Shown: in pieces, positions 1 to 12,267 of the stretch
Numbering within the stretch: the first letter of the stretch is position 1
Layout: every line of letters begins with the position of its first letter
Assembly (NCBI GenBank): GCA_949841365.1
Contig: CATKZI010000002.1
Location: 1 to 64,000 of the forward strand
Direction: 5' to 3'
From: an uncultured Candidatus Melainabacteria bacterium
GTDB taxonomy: Bacteria; Cyanobacteriota; Vampirovibrionia; Gastranaerophilales; Gastranaerophilaceae
Length of the DNA: 64,000 bases
The notes under the pieces: model-generated
The model's input: the letters and a program-made list of their open reading frames with translations, nothing else
Told to the model about the DNA's origin: nothing
Databases searched by the model: none
Translations under genes and position numbers: made by a program

Positions 1-2794
<2,794 letters not shown>

Positions 2795-2872
2795 AGTCCT
2801 TCTCCTTTCAGTCACGCATAATATTTTATCAAAAACCCTTGCTTTTTTCAACATAATAGTTAAAATAGAGTT

Positions 2873-3430
2873 ATGAAAAAGTTTTTGTTAATTTTGGTAT
2901 TATTATTTGCGGGAATTGCTTATGCAGAAACAGATTACGAGCAAATTTACAGAGAGCTTGAACCCGCTGATTTTTCATACGTCCACAATATTGACCCCGG
3001 TGAAATGTATGACGTAAAAGACACTTCCTGGTCGCCGTATCCGCTTTTCAGACTTACTGCACCATTATTTTTCAAAAACACAATGATAGAACCGGGATAT
3101 TATCTGCTAACCCCACGCGAACATAAAGGAAATTGGTATATTCTTTTCAAAGAACAGGGAAAAGTCAGATACATAATCCCTGTTTACAACAGAGAAATCG
3201 TTCCGATGGGATTTTACCACGAGAATCTGCCAAAAATTAAATTAACCCCGATGCAGAAATTTCACTTGAAATTCCATGATTTTGTCGGGGAACACGTAAA
3301 ATCATCTCAGCGCAAACCTGCTCCGCAAACTTTTTTGGAAGCAACAGATCTTGAAGATAATTTCATTTCATTAATCGTCTACTGGGGAAACCACAGATAT
3401 TATATGATTTTAAGAACAATACAACTATAA
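2873..3430 (+). CDS. Secreted protein of unknown function
   Basis: 185 aa ORF with N-terminal signal peptide MKKFLLILVLLFAGIAYA. Confidence 0.75.
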   Translation: MKKFLLILVLLFAGIAYAETDYEQIYRELEPADFSYVHNIDPGEMYDVKDTSWSPYPLFRLTAPLFFKNTMIEPGYYLLTPREHKGNWYILFKEQGKVRYIIPVYNREIVPMGFYHENLPKIKLTPMQKFHLKFHDFVGEHVKSSQRKPAPQTFLEATDLEDNFISLIVYWGNHRYYMILRTIQL

Positions 3431-4330
3431 ATCATAACGCCCTTTTGTTATTTTATAGTATCTGTTAAGCAACGGACGAATAATATATTTGCCTATAAAA
3501 CTTGGTTTGTATGTAATATCATTTACATGCCCTTTGTTCAACAATATTCCCAGATAATTCGGTATAAAATCCTTTTCCTCAAATCCCATCAATCTGTAAA
3601 CTTGATACTGCGCTTGAAGATGAAACGGGATAAAGAAAGCTGTTACAGGCTGAAATGGCAGATTAAAACTTAATATAAAATCAACATACCATTGCATTTC
3701 AGCAGGTTCTATTTTCAGCATATCCAAAAATGTCTTACCTTTTTTTAAGCAGTATTCTTCAAACATTCTTACATATTCGGAAGTAAGCACAAAAGGCATA
3801 TCAAGTGTTAATGTCGGGTATGATTTCCCAAAGAAAATTTTTTCTTTCGTTATTTCTCTGACATTATAAGACTTATATTTTTTTGCCTCTTTATACATAA
3901 TACTCATCGGCAAACGTTCCGCCTTTGTATGTCCGGACAAAGGAAGGCAGGGTTTACCTTCATATATAAAATCCGAAATATAAAAATCTTGTATAAAGTA
4001 ACCGTCACAATCAATCAAAATATAGTGCTCTGCAAAATTTGTCTTATAAAATTCCAATTTTACAAGCTGCTGATAAGTCCATATTTGCAAAAATTTATCA
4101 CTACTGAACGAATAATTTGCAGCAATTTCCTCATCAATAAATATTGTACAATCAATATTCATAGATTTTAAACGCTCTTGAAAAACTTCATATTCACTTT
4201 GTGCTACAGAAATACATATAGGGATATTATCCTTATTAAACCTTTTTATGGATTTTACCAGCTGCTCAAAACATTCTATATCTCTTACACATGCCTTTAT
4301 AAAAAAAGCCAGCCTATTTTGATAATCCAT
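3425..4330 (-). CDS. DUF6492-like / glycosyltransferase-like protein
   Basis: 301 aa; LAFFIKACVRDIECFEQLVKSIKRFN...HYILIDCDGYFI resembles a nucleotide-sugar transferase fold; overlaps the adjacent glycosyltransferase ORF. Confidence 0.65.
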   Translation of the reverse strand: MDYQNRLAFFIKACVRDIECFEQLVKSIKRFNKDNIPICISVAQSEYEVFQERLKSMNIDCTIFIDEEIAANYSFSSDKFLQIWTYQQLVKLEFYKTNFAEHYILIDCDGYFIQDFYISDFIYEGKPCLPLSGHTKAERLPMSIMYKEAKKYKSYNVREITKEKIFFGKSYPTLTLDMPFVLTSEYVRMFEEYCLKKGKTFLDMLKIEPAEMQWYVDFILSFNLPFQPVTAFFIPFHLQAQYQVYRLMGFEEKDFIPNYLGILLNKGHVNDITYKPSFIGKYIIRPLLNRYYKITKGRYDL

Positions 4331-5594
4331 TTACTGCACTCCTAATTTTATCGTTCATAATATCTCCGCATCTTTCCCAGGTAAACATTTTTGCACGCTC
4401 TAAACCTTTTTCAACACAAGAGTTTCGAAATTCTCTGTCAAAATACATCTTTTCTAATGCAGAAATCATTTCTTCATCACTATACGGATTTACTTGAATA
4501 CCGCAATCACCGATTACTTCAGGAATAGAGGTACAATTAGAACAAATTACGGGCAATCCGCATTGCATAGCTTCTAAAACAGGCATCCCAAAACCTTCAT
4601 ATAATGACGGAAATAAAAACATTTCAGCTCCGCTGTATAAAGCAGATAAATCTTCATCGTCAACATAACCGATATGCAAAATCTTATCTTCTATATTTCC
4701 AAACTCTCTGAGTTTATTCTTGAATACTTCCTTAAAATCATCAAAATATGCACCACCCAATACAAATACCAAGTCATCAAGATTGTTTCTTTCGACAAAT
4801 TTCAAAAAGTTCCTTACTGAAAACACAAGATTTTTTCTTGGATTTAAACTGCATAAACTAAATATATACCTCTTATCAGACGAAATATTATATTTACGTC
4901 TGACTTTTTCAATCTCGTTCAAATCCTCAATCTTTTTATAAGGTTTTCCTGTAGAAAGCGGAATAACCATAATATTTGAAGCTTTTATATTTGGAACATA
5001 TTTTACAAAATCCTGTTTTGTATATTCAGAATTTGCAAAATAAAAACTGTTGTCATCAATTGTTTTCAACAATTTTTTAAACCACTTATAGGCATAAGGA
5101 CTGATTATATCATCATCAATTAGCGGAGTTGTATCATGCAGAACTGTATAACATTTTATATGCTTATTATGTTTTACAACATCCGGTATTGCATTCATTG
5201 GAGAAAAGAAAATATCAATATCCTTCATCTTAACAGAGTTTATACTAATCAGATAACATTTTTTCAAAAATGAAGCTGTTAAACTATAAATCCCCCTTAA
5301 AATACTTGAGCCGTTATTAAGTTTGTTTTCATCTTTCAAATTTCTGAAAAACGCCACCCACTCCTGTAAAAAAGAAAATTTGTAAATTTTACAATTGGAA
5401 AACTCAGAAAAATCTTTAATAACTTTCCTGAGTTTAATTAAATCATCAGCATACAGATAAACTTCATACTCCTGTCTTTTTAAAAACTCTAACAGGATGT
5501 TATACGCTACAAAAAAAATACCGCTTCTTGACGAATTTTTCGTCATAATGTTGCAAACAATAGTTGCATCATACAACAAATTAACCTTTTTCAT
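4314..5594 (-). CDS. Glycosyltransferase family 1/4
   Basis: SLCSLNPRKNL and FLFPSLYEGFGMPVLEAMQCGLPVICSNCTSIPEVIGD motifs typical of GT4. Confidence 0.88.
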   Translation of the reverse strand: MKKVNLLYDATIVCNIMTKNSSRSGIFFVAYNILLEFLKRQEYEVYLYADDLIKLRKVIKDFSEFSNCKIYKFSFLQEWVAFFRNLKDENKLNNGSSILRGIYSLTASFLKKCYLISINSVKMKDIDIFFSPMNAIPDVVKHNKHIKCYTVLHDTTPLIDDDIISPYAYKWFKKLLKTIDDNSFYFANSEYTKQDFVKYVPNIKASNIMVIPLSTGKPYKKIEDLNEIEKVRRKYNISSDKRYIFSLCSLNPRKNLVFSVRNFLKFVERNNLDDLVFVLGGAYFDDFKEVFKNKLREFGNIEDKILHIGYVDDEDLSALYSGAEMFLFPSLYEGFGMPVLEAMQCGLPVICSNCTSIPEVIGDCGIQVNPYSDEEMISALEKMYFDREFRNSCVEKGLERAKMFTWERCGDIMNDKIRSAVNGLSK

Positions 5595-5770
5595 TATAAA
5601 TTACCTCTTCTTGACAGGATAAACTTATCATCAAATGTTCAATGCTGTCAAATTGTTAACATTATATGTTCGTTTTCGAGATAATATTACCATTTAAGAG
5701 CAAGTTTGTCAAATTACCCACCCCTTTTAAGGTATATAAAAGCTTAACAATATATTTTAATATAATTATT

Positions 5771-5983
5771 ATGGATACTTTAAAATTATTCGGGAAACGA
5801 CTTAAAGAAATTAGAAAAAGTAAAAATATCACGCAAGAACACCTTGCTGAAAGTATTGGACTTGAGCCAAAACAAATATGCAGAATTGAAAACGGTAACT
5901 GTTTTACAACATTTGAAAAATTACAAAAAATTGCACAAACACTTGATGTTGAAATTTTTGAATTTTTTAAATATGACCATTAA
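5771..5983 (+). CDS. XRE-family HTH regulator, apparently truncated by an in-frame TAA
   Basis: MDTLKLFGKRLKEIRKSKNITQEHLAESIGLEPKQICRIENG. The same frame stays open after TAA 5981-5983 up to TGA 6086-6088. Confidence 0.75.
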   Translation: MDTLKLFGKRLKEIRKSKNITQEHLAESIGLEPKQICRIENGNCFTTFEKLQKIAQTLDVEIFEFFKYDH

Positions 5984-6079
5984 AAATCAAAAGATGCACT
6001 TATAAAAGAAATGAATGAAATCTTTAAAAATGCATCTGATGAAAATATTGAATTGATTTATAAAATTGTAACAACTTTA

Positions 6080-6445
6080 CTAATCTGAATCTTCTTCTTT
6101 CTTAATACTGTCTACAACCATTTTTGCCATTTCTTTGGCAATAACATGCTGTGTAGCTTCAGGACAATTTTGAAGCATATTCATAGCTGTTCTTAAAGTT
6201 GTATCTATATCGTACCAACGACCTTTGCGATTATCATCAAGCCCTGAACCTACAGCATTGATAATATCCTCAACGGCTTCAAACTTTTCGTCCTCAATAT
6301 TGTGTTCAATAATAATTTTAATTAAGTTTAAAGCAATTCTGATTTGAGTTTCGTCATCAGACTGCTCTAATGTACTGACTGCCTGTGATAAAACAGGATC
6401 TTTGTCATACCATCTGCGATGTTGATTAGTGTATTCCTCTTTCAT
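6080..6445 (-). CDS. Small conserved hypothetical protein
   Basis: MKEEYTNQHRRWYDKDPVLSQAV... preceded by AAGGAG; two RRWYDxD / GRWYDID repeats. Confidence 0.7.
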   Translation of the reverse strand: MKEEYTNQHRRWYDKDPVLSQAVSTLEQSDDETQIRIALNLIKIIIEHNIEDEKFEAVEDIINAVGSGLDDNRKGRWYDIDTTLRTAMNMLQNCPEATQHVIAKEMAKMVVDSIKKEEDSD

Positions 6446-6497
6446 AACGCCTCTCCTTATCCTAGTATGTCTATTATGACGATTTTTTGCAATTATG

Positions 6498-6788
6498 TCA
6501 ACCCTGTTTAAACGTAACCCCTTTCGTTCCTTTAGGATACTCCCAGCCGAGTGAACAGCTTTCGCACGCAATTCTGCATGCACCGCATTCAAGACAGTTT
6601 TCGTAGTTTACAATAAGCCTGTGACCGTCCCATTCATATACACCTGCAGGACAAATTATCGTACAAATCTTTGAATTGCAGATGCGGCAGCACTCTTGCA
6701 CAGGCTGTAAATGCGATTTTGTATCAGGGGTGTATTTTACCGTATATAATTTATTTTCCAGATCGCTCATTTTACCAAAATACTCCAT
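6498..6788 (-). CDS. fixX: FixX-like ferredoxin
   Basis: CRICNSKICTIICPAGVYEW...NCLECGACRIACESCSLGWEYPKGTKGVTFKQG; overlaps the fixC ORF. Confidence 0.88.
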   Translation of the reverse strand: MEYFGKMSDLENKLYTVKYTPDTKSHLQPVQECCRICNSKICTIICPAGVYEWDGHRLIVNYENCLECGACRIACESCSLGWEYPKGTKGVTFKQG

Positions 6789-8080
6789 AATAACTTAACT
6801 ACAGCCCAAGCATCTTTAAATAAGTCCGATACTTTTCTGTCCGTAAAAATACTTTTTATAAACTTGTGATACTTTTGACGTTTTGGAATACTGTCAACAG
6901 ACGTAAACATTTCAAAGAACGAATTTATTTTCTTGAGATAATACCCGAGGAATTGTTCTTTGCGTTCTGCAATACCGCTCATCAAGTCTTTATAAGTTCG
7001 CAAATCTTTGATAATAAAAGAATTTTCAAGCATTTCCTGATAGCGTGACAAAGATTGTTCGGAAAAATCACCTTTACCAAGTGCAACAACCGCAGTTTCA
7101 CCCGCGAATTTGCCCGAAAGCATGGCGAGGTTTGTACCTTCCCAGTGCATATTATTAACAAACATCGCTGCATCACCGCATATCATAACTCCGTTGCTGA
7201 CAACAGCTGGAATTTTTTTATATCCGCCCTCAGGAATTAAATGCGCAGAATATTCAAGCAATTCTCCGTCTTTTAATAACGGTGCGATTTCTGGATGCTG
7301 TTTTAATTTATCCAATAAATCATAAGGTTTTAGACTTTTTTCAACAAGTTCATCCAACGCAACACCAAGCCCGATGCTTACCGAATTTTTGTTTGTATAC
7401 ATAAATCCAAGCCCGAGCATTCCTGACATTGAACCGCCAAAGATTTCATAAATACAACCTTCATTTGAATTTACATGAAAACGTTCATTAATAACTTCTT
7501 CAGGTAGTTTGATGACCTCTTTAACACTCAATGCAACATCTTTTGGTTTTAAATCACCACGTAGTCCGATTTGTTTTGCAAGGAGTGAATTAACACCATC
7601 TGCAAGCACAACAATATCGGCATAATAATCTTCAAGTTCAGTTCTCACGCCTTTTACAAAGCCGTTTTCAAGGATTAAATCTCTGACAACAGTTTCTTCA
7701 ACAAGAATTACACCCTCTTTTTGCGCCTCATCAGCCATCCAACGGTCAAATTTCCCGCGAATTACGGAATAACTTACCGTATCATTTTTGCGGTAAGAAA
7801 TAACCGTTCCGTCATCCTCACCTAACAGCGCAAACTTGTGTTCAACAGTTTTTCTTTCCAATGGTGCAGACTGTTCAAAGTCGGGGAAAATCTCGCGTGT
7901 CGGCTGAGCGTAAATCGCACCACCGAAAACATTTTTGCTTCCCGAAAATTTTCCGCGCTCAATAAGGACAACTTCCTTGCCCGCACGTGCAATCGTAATA
8001 GCGCATGCAATCCCTGCAGGGCCTGCGCCGACAACTATAACCTGTGTTTTTTTATCTTCATTCATATAAAAATTATACAC
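6767..8080 (-). CDS. fixC: FixC-like electron-transfer flavoprotein:quinone oxidoreductase
   Basis: VIVVGAGPAGIACAITIARAGKEVVLIERG FAD-binding motif; FixC/ETF-QO-like along its length. Confidence 0.9.
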   Translation of the reverse strand: MYNFYMNEDKKTQVIVVGAGPAGIACAITIARAGKEVVLIERGKFSGSKNVFGGAIYAQPTREIFPDFEQSAPLERKTVEHKFALLGEDDGTVISYRKNDTVSYSVIRGKFDRWMADEAQKEGVILVEETVVRDLILENGFVKGVRTELEDYYADIVVLADGVNSLLAKQIGLRGDLKPKDVALSVKEVIKLPEEVINERFHVNSNEGCIYEIFGGSMSGMLGLGFMYTNKNSVSIGLGVALDELVEKSLKPYDLLDKLKQHPEIAPLLKDGELLEYSAHLIPEGGYKKIPAVVSNGVMICGDAAMFVNNMHWEGTNLAMLSGKFAGETAVVALGKGDFSEQSLSRYQEMLENSFIIKDLRTYKDLMSGIAERKEQFLGYYLKKINSFFEMFTSVDSIPKRQKYHKFIKSIFTDRKVSDLFKDAWAVVKLLWSILVK

Positions 8081-8108
8081 AAAACCATGTTCATTGTAAA
8101 ATAGCTAT

Positions 8109-8618
8109 ATGATTATCACATCAGGCAAGTTTAAAGGCAGAAAAATAACCGCTCCGGATGAAAATATTACCCGTCCGACCCTTTCCAAGGTAAGAATGAG
8201 CGTTTTTAACACTCTGCAATCAATGGTAAATTTTTACGGAAGTTCATTTTTGGATATGTACGCAGGTTCGGGTATAATGGGATTAGAAGCCATGTCACGC
8301 GGATTTACAAACGTAACTGCGATTGAAAAAAATCCAAAAGTTGCGAACATAATTAAATCTAATTTTAAAAAATTTGAAAATCCGCCCAAACTTATTATTG
8401 CAGACAGCCTGAAAGCAAAATTAACCGAAAAATTTGATGTAATTTATATTGACCCGCCTTATTTTGCAGGGATTTATGAGGACAGCTTGAAGGCAATAAA
8501 AGATATTGCAGACGGCATAGTAATCCTTGAACATGTCACAGATGTTGATTTTCAGGGATTTAAAATTGTCAAGCAGAAAAAATACGGTGACAAGTTTATA
8601 ACATTTTTAAGCAAATAA
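8109..8618 (+). CDS. rsmD: 16S rRNA (guanine966-N2)-methyltransferase RsmD
   Basis: MIITSGKFKGRKITAP...RPTLSKVRMSVFNTL...FLDMYAGSGIMGLEAMSRG...IYIDPPY. Confidence 0.9.
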   Translation: MIITSGKFKGRKITAPDENITRPTLSKVRMSVFNTLQSMVNFYGSSFLDMYAGSGIMGLEAMSRGFTNVTAIEKNPKVANIIKSNFKKFENPPKLIIADSLKAKLTEKFDVIYIDPPYFAGIYEDSLKAIKDIADGIVILEHVTDVDFQGFKIVKQKKYGDKFITFLSK

Positions 8619-8649
8619 AAAACGGAGTTGAAATTCAACTCCGTTTTTT
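8617..8649 (+). terminator. Rho-independent terminator
   Basis: AAAAAACGGAGTTGAA/TTCAACTCCGTTTTTT. Confidence 0.85.
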
Positions 8650-8686
8650 AAGTTTATACACCCTTTATTAAGTTCATACAAAACCT

Positions 8687-8715
8687 ATGTGGCGGGTGGA
8701 GCGGCTACGCTCCTA
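8687..8715 (-). repeat. Stop-anchored hairpin repeat, copy after hup
   Basis: Minus strand TAGGAGCGTAGCCGCTCCACCCGCCACAT; TAG is the hup stop codon. Confidence 0.9.
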
Positions 8716-8985
8716 TTTTACTAATTCTTTGAATTTTTTACCAGCTGAGAAAGCAGGAACTGTTTTAGCAGCGATTTTCAAAGGAGCACCAGTTTGAGGG
8801 TTTCTACCTGTTCTAGCAGCTCTTTTGCGTGGTTCGAATGTACCAAAACCAACTAAAGTAACTTTTTTACCTTTTGAAACTGTTTTTTCAATTGTTTCTA
8901 AAGTAGCTGCAATAATGTCTGCAGTAGCTTTTTGAGAAACTTTTGCTTTTTTTGAAACTTCTTTTACTAATTCTTCTTTGTTCAT
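8713..8985 (-). CDS. hup: HU-family DNA-binding protein
   Basis: MNKEELVKEVSKKAKVSQKATADII...GFGTFEPRKRAARTGRNPQTG. Confidence 0.95.
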   Translation of the reverse strand: MNKEELVKEVSKKAKVSQKATADIIAATLETIEKTVSKGKKVTLVGFGTFEPRKRAARTGRNPQTGAPLKIAAKTVPAFSAGKKFKELVK

Positions 8986-9172
8986 TATGAACCTCCTTCT
9001 ACCTTGTGCATACAGTACTAGAAACCATTCTCTTACGCATGCTCTTCTCTATCGACAGACTCATTATAACATTTTATTTAAATTTGGCAAGTGTTTTTAA
9101 TAAAAAATATTTGCACCAACAGGCTTTCAGCATAACACGAACGCAAAAACCTGCGATTTTAAGGGGTTTTAG

Positions 9173-10033
9173 CTAGTTATATGATTGAGGGTTTACTCTT
9201 GCAAACTTAACATCTTTGTAAAAATATTGTAAAATTTGATACGCATTATACCCTTGTTTAGCAAGATTATTAGCGCCATGCTGCGACATGCCGACTCCAT
9301 GCCCGTTCTTTTTAACGTTATCATCAAACGATGGAACAGAACGGAGATATGGGACTGAACTTCCCCAGCTGTTTACATTTGTTTGACCGCCTGCTGATGC
9401 CGAATAATAGGCACTTATAACTTTTGTATTATATGTAAGAACTATACCTTTTGTTTCTTCTACTGCTGCATTTGTGCTTTGGGTTTCTGCTGAAGCTCCA
9501 TTATAAGCCTGATCTTCTGGGGTATCTTTCAAATCGTACCCAAATCTAGCGCGTTTGCCAAGGTTTGCAAGTGCATAACTTCTTGCAGCAATCGCCTGCG
9601 CTTTATGAGCTTCATACGCCCAGCTTGTCGGCATCTCAGCAGGCACAACACCTCTTATATATTCTTCTAGCGGTACATTATTTATGACGGTTAATCTGCC
9701 GTTTTTATTCTGGATAATTATATTTCCTCTGTACCATCTGCCTTTTGCACTGACAAAGCCTGCACTTGTAGGTTTTATAACTATATTATCGGATTCGATT
9801 TTATAATACGTGCCTTTGTAATTTATAGCCATCAAGTTATGATAAGGCTTAATTTCATAACCTTTCATTGCATCTAAATCACAAACTGTCTTGTTTGTAT
9901 TAGCATCAATAATCGTACCTTTAACGGAAGTTCCGACAGATGCCGAGCCGACTTCTGTCTGCAGTCCGATTTTAATTGCATGACATGGATTTGCAAAGAT
10001 TAAAATTGTAAGTATTAATAAAATCTTCTTCAC
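9173..10033 (-). CDS. SpoIID/LytB-domain protein
   Basis: Signal peptide; VPLEEYIRGVVPAEMPTSW, KAQAIAARSYAL, GHGVGMSQHGANNLAKQGYN. Confidence 0.9.
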   Translation of the reverse strand: MKKILLILTILIFANPCHAIKIGLQTEVGSASVGTSVKGTIIDANTNKTVCDLDAMKGYEIKPYHNLMAINYKGTYYKIESDNIVIKPTSAGFVSAKGRWYRGNIIIQNKNGRLTVINNVPLEEYIRGVVPAEMPTSWAYEAHKAQAIAARSYALANLGKRARFGYDLKDTPEDQAYNGASAETQSTNAAVEETKGIVLTYNTKVISAYYSASAGGQTNVNSWGSSVPYLRSVPSFDDNVKKNGHGVGMSQHGANNLAKQGYNAYQILQYFYKDVKFARVNPQSYN

Positions 10034-10068
10034 AAATATTATTATAACACAGGCTTAGCACAAAATCC

Positions 10069-10683
10069 TTAAGCTTTTTGATTGATTTTTTTTGGAATTC
10101 TAAGTTCTGCTTTAACTTTATCCGCAACATCGTTTCCTACAGCCTGACCTGCAGAATAAGCAGTCATAGATGCTGCAACAAACACAAGACCTTTCAAAAT
10201 CGTACCTGCTTTGCCTGTCCATTTGTGTTTTTCAAGAAATTTTAACACAGGTTTTAACGTATTTGATTTGAGAACTTTTGAAACTGTATTTGAATTGGCA
10301 ATCCTGTTGTAATTATGTTTCACAGCAGCTTCCGCCATAAACATAGTCGATAATGCAGCGGTTTCTGTTATACCTGTTTTAACTTTATCATCAGACATTG
10401 CAGTTTTTATGACCCCCGATGCACAAATCAGCGGATTAACATTGTTTACGGCAAACTTTGTAACTTTTCCCGCATATTCAAACGCTTTATGTTCTTTGGC
10501 AAGGTCTGAAAATACGCTCAAAGCACTTCTTGCACCTTTAGCCGCAATATTGTCGTATTTTGCAATCTCCTGAACAAGTCCTGCGGTTTGTCCTAATGCC
10601 ACAGCACTTCTGCCGACATCACCGTTTGCGGTTTTGTCAACATTACGCGCTGCAAATATTCCTGATGCTATTGCACTGAACAC
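10069..10683 (-). CDS. Hypothetical protein
   Basis: 204 aa ORF, alanine-rich, hydrophobic C-terminal segment. Confidence 0.6.
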   Translation of the reverse strand: MFSAIASGIFAARNVDKTANGDVGRSAVALGQTAGLVQEIAKYDNIAAKGARSALSVFSDLAKEHKAFEYAGKVTKFAVNNVNPLICASGVIKTAMSDDKVKTGITETAALSTMFMAEAAVKHNYNRIANSNTVSKVLKSNTLKPVLKFLEKHKWTGKAGTILKGLVFVAASMTAYSAGQAVGNDVADKVKAELRIPKKINQKA

Positions 10684-10832
10684 TATAATTCACCTATAAA
10701 CTACACTACATTTATATAAAGTATTTTTTCTCACCAAAATTGCGTTTCTATTACAAATGTTTACAAAAATGAACAAAAAATAAATTTATTTCGTTATATT
10801 GATAATACGTAAAAAACTGTTATAATAATTTT

Positions 10833-11411
10833 ATGAAGAGATTGTTATTATTATTAGGAATATTATTAAGCTTTAATTGTGCACAATGTGCCGAACTTCA
10901 AGATGTTCAGCTTGAAATGAGAGATTACGACACTATTGAAATTCCCGCGGGAACTTTCATTCCCGTAATGAACACACAGGAAATTTCAACACAATACTGT
11001 CCTGAAGGTTACAAGGTAAAATTTATCGTAACAACGGATTTGTATATGTACGATACAATCATAATCCCTAAAGACACGGAAATTTACGGATATATTGAAA
11101 AAATTAACGACCCTGTTATCGGCACAAATGCCTCTATGAAAATACGAATATCAAAAATGAATTGTAAAGAAGGTCACGAAATCCCTATAAAAGGATATTT
11201 GTATAATGCAAATAATAATATTTTCGGCGGCGGGATTTCAGAACCCGTGAAATATCATAAAGTTGCACAGCGCCAGCAAAAAGTTCACTATACAACATTA
11301 CAAGTAAAACCGGTATATGAAAGAAAAATGGGCACACATACAACAATTGAAACAGGCTCAAACGAAATTGTTGTACTTACTGCCCCTGCCGAGATAATCC
11401 ATACGCCTTAA
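10833..11411 (+). CDS. Secreted hypothetical protein
   Basis: Signal peptide MKRLLLLLGILLSFNCAQC; tandem with the similar secreted ORF downstream. Confidence 0.7.
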   Translation: MKRLLLLLGILLSFNCAQCAELQDVQLEMRDYDTIEIPAGTFIPVMNTQEISTQYCPEGYKVKFIVTTDLYMYDTIIIPKDTEIYGYIEKINDPVIGTNASMKIRISKMNCKEGHEIPIKGYLYNANNNIFGGGISEPVKYHKVAQRQQKVHYTTLQVKPVYERKMGTHTTIETGSNEIVVLTAPAEIIHTP

Positions 11412-11460
11412 CAAATTGACTTTATTTATAATATGTAATAAGATGTGCAGGAGGTTAAAT

Positions 11461-12198
11461 ATGAAAAAAATATTATTGGGAACTATTCTTTTAATTGGAA
11501 CAACAGCTGTTTCAGCACCAAATTTTGACTATGCTCAAAATAATCCTGTTCCGATATATAATCAGAATAATTATAATCTCCCGACACAAACCGTCAGTGC
11601 AAACCATACTCTCAAAGGAAGTGTTGTAACAGTACCTGCAGGACAAAATATTTCGGCTGTAGTTACTGCTCCGATAAGTTCTGCAAATACTATAGCAGGG
11701 CAAAATGTATCACTTGCTTTGGGTTCTGACTTTTACTATAACGGAAACTTAATCGCTCCTGCAGGAAGTTCTGTCACAGGCACGGTAATTGAAGTATCAA
11801 AAGCAAAACACGGCAGTATAAACGGTAAATTGCTTGTAAGATTTACCCAGATTGTAACACCTTACGGTATCCAAATCCCGATTTCCGCAGTAGTGAAAAC
11901 AACCGATAATACAGGAGTTTTAGTCGGCGGAACAAAAATGGATATTGCGAAAAATTACGGTAAAGACGTTGCCGTCGGAGCAGGAGCAGGTGCTCTTGCA
12001 GGTGTAATTATTTCACCTCTTGCAGGCGGAAATGTCGGTAAAGGAACAGCTCTTGCAACAGCAGTAGGTGCAGGCGGAGGAGTTGTTAAATCAATATGGG
12101 ATAAAGGAAATGATGTTGAAATCCCTGCAAATTCGGCAATTCAACTTGTTCTGACACAGCCCATTACGGTTAATCCCGCAATTTATAATAATTATTAG
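11461..12198 (+). CDS. Secreted/anchored protein with TrbI-like beta domain
   Basis: AGGAGG before ATG 11461; signal peptide; IPISAVVKTTDNTGVLVGGTKMDIAKNYGKDVAVGAGAGALAG. Confidence 0.7.
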   Translation: MKKILLGTILLIGTTAVSAPNFDYAQNNPVPIYNQNNYNLPTQTVSANHTLKGSVVTVPAGQNISAVVTAPISSANTIAGQNVSLALGSDFYYNGNLIAPAGSSVTGTVIEVSKAKHGSINGKLLVRFTQIVTPYGIQIPISAVVKTTDNTGVLVGGTKMDIAKNYGKDVAVGAGAGALAGVIISPLAGGNVGKGTALATAVGAGGGVVKSIWDKGNDVEIPANSAIQLVLTQPITVNPAIYNNY

Positions 12199-12267
12199 TA
12201 AGTCGGGTAATAATTTTATTTTTGGTTTAAAATAAAATTACTTCATATCAGACATTGGGGAAAGAAA

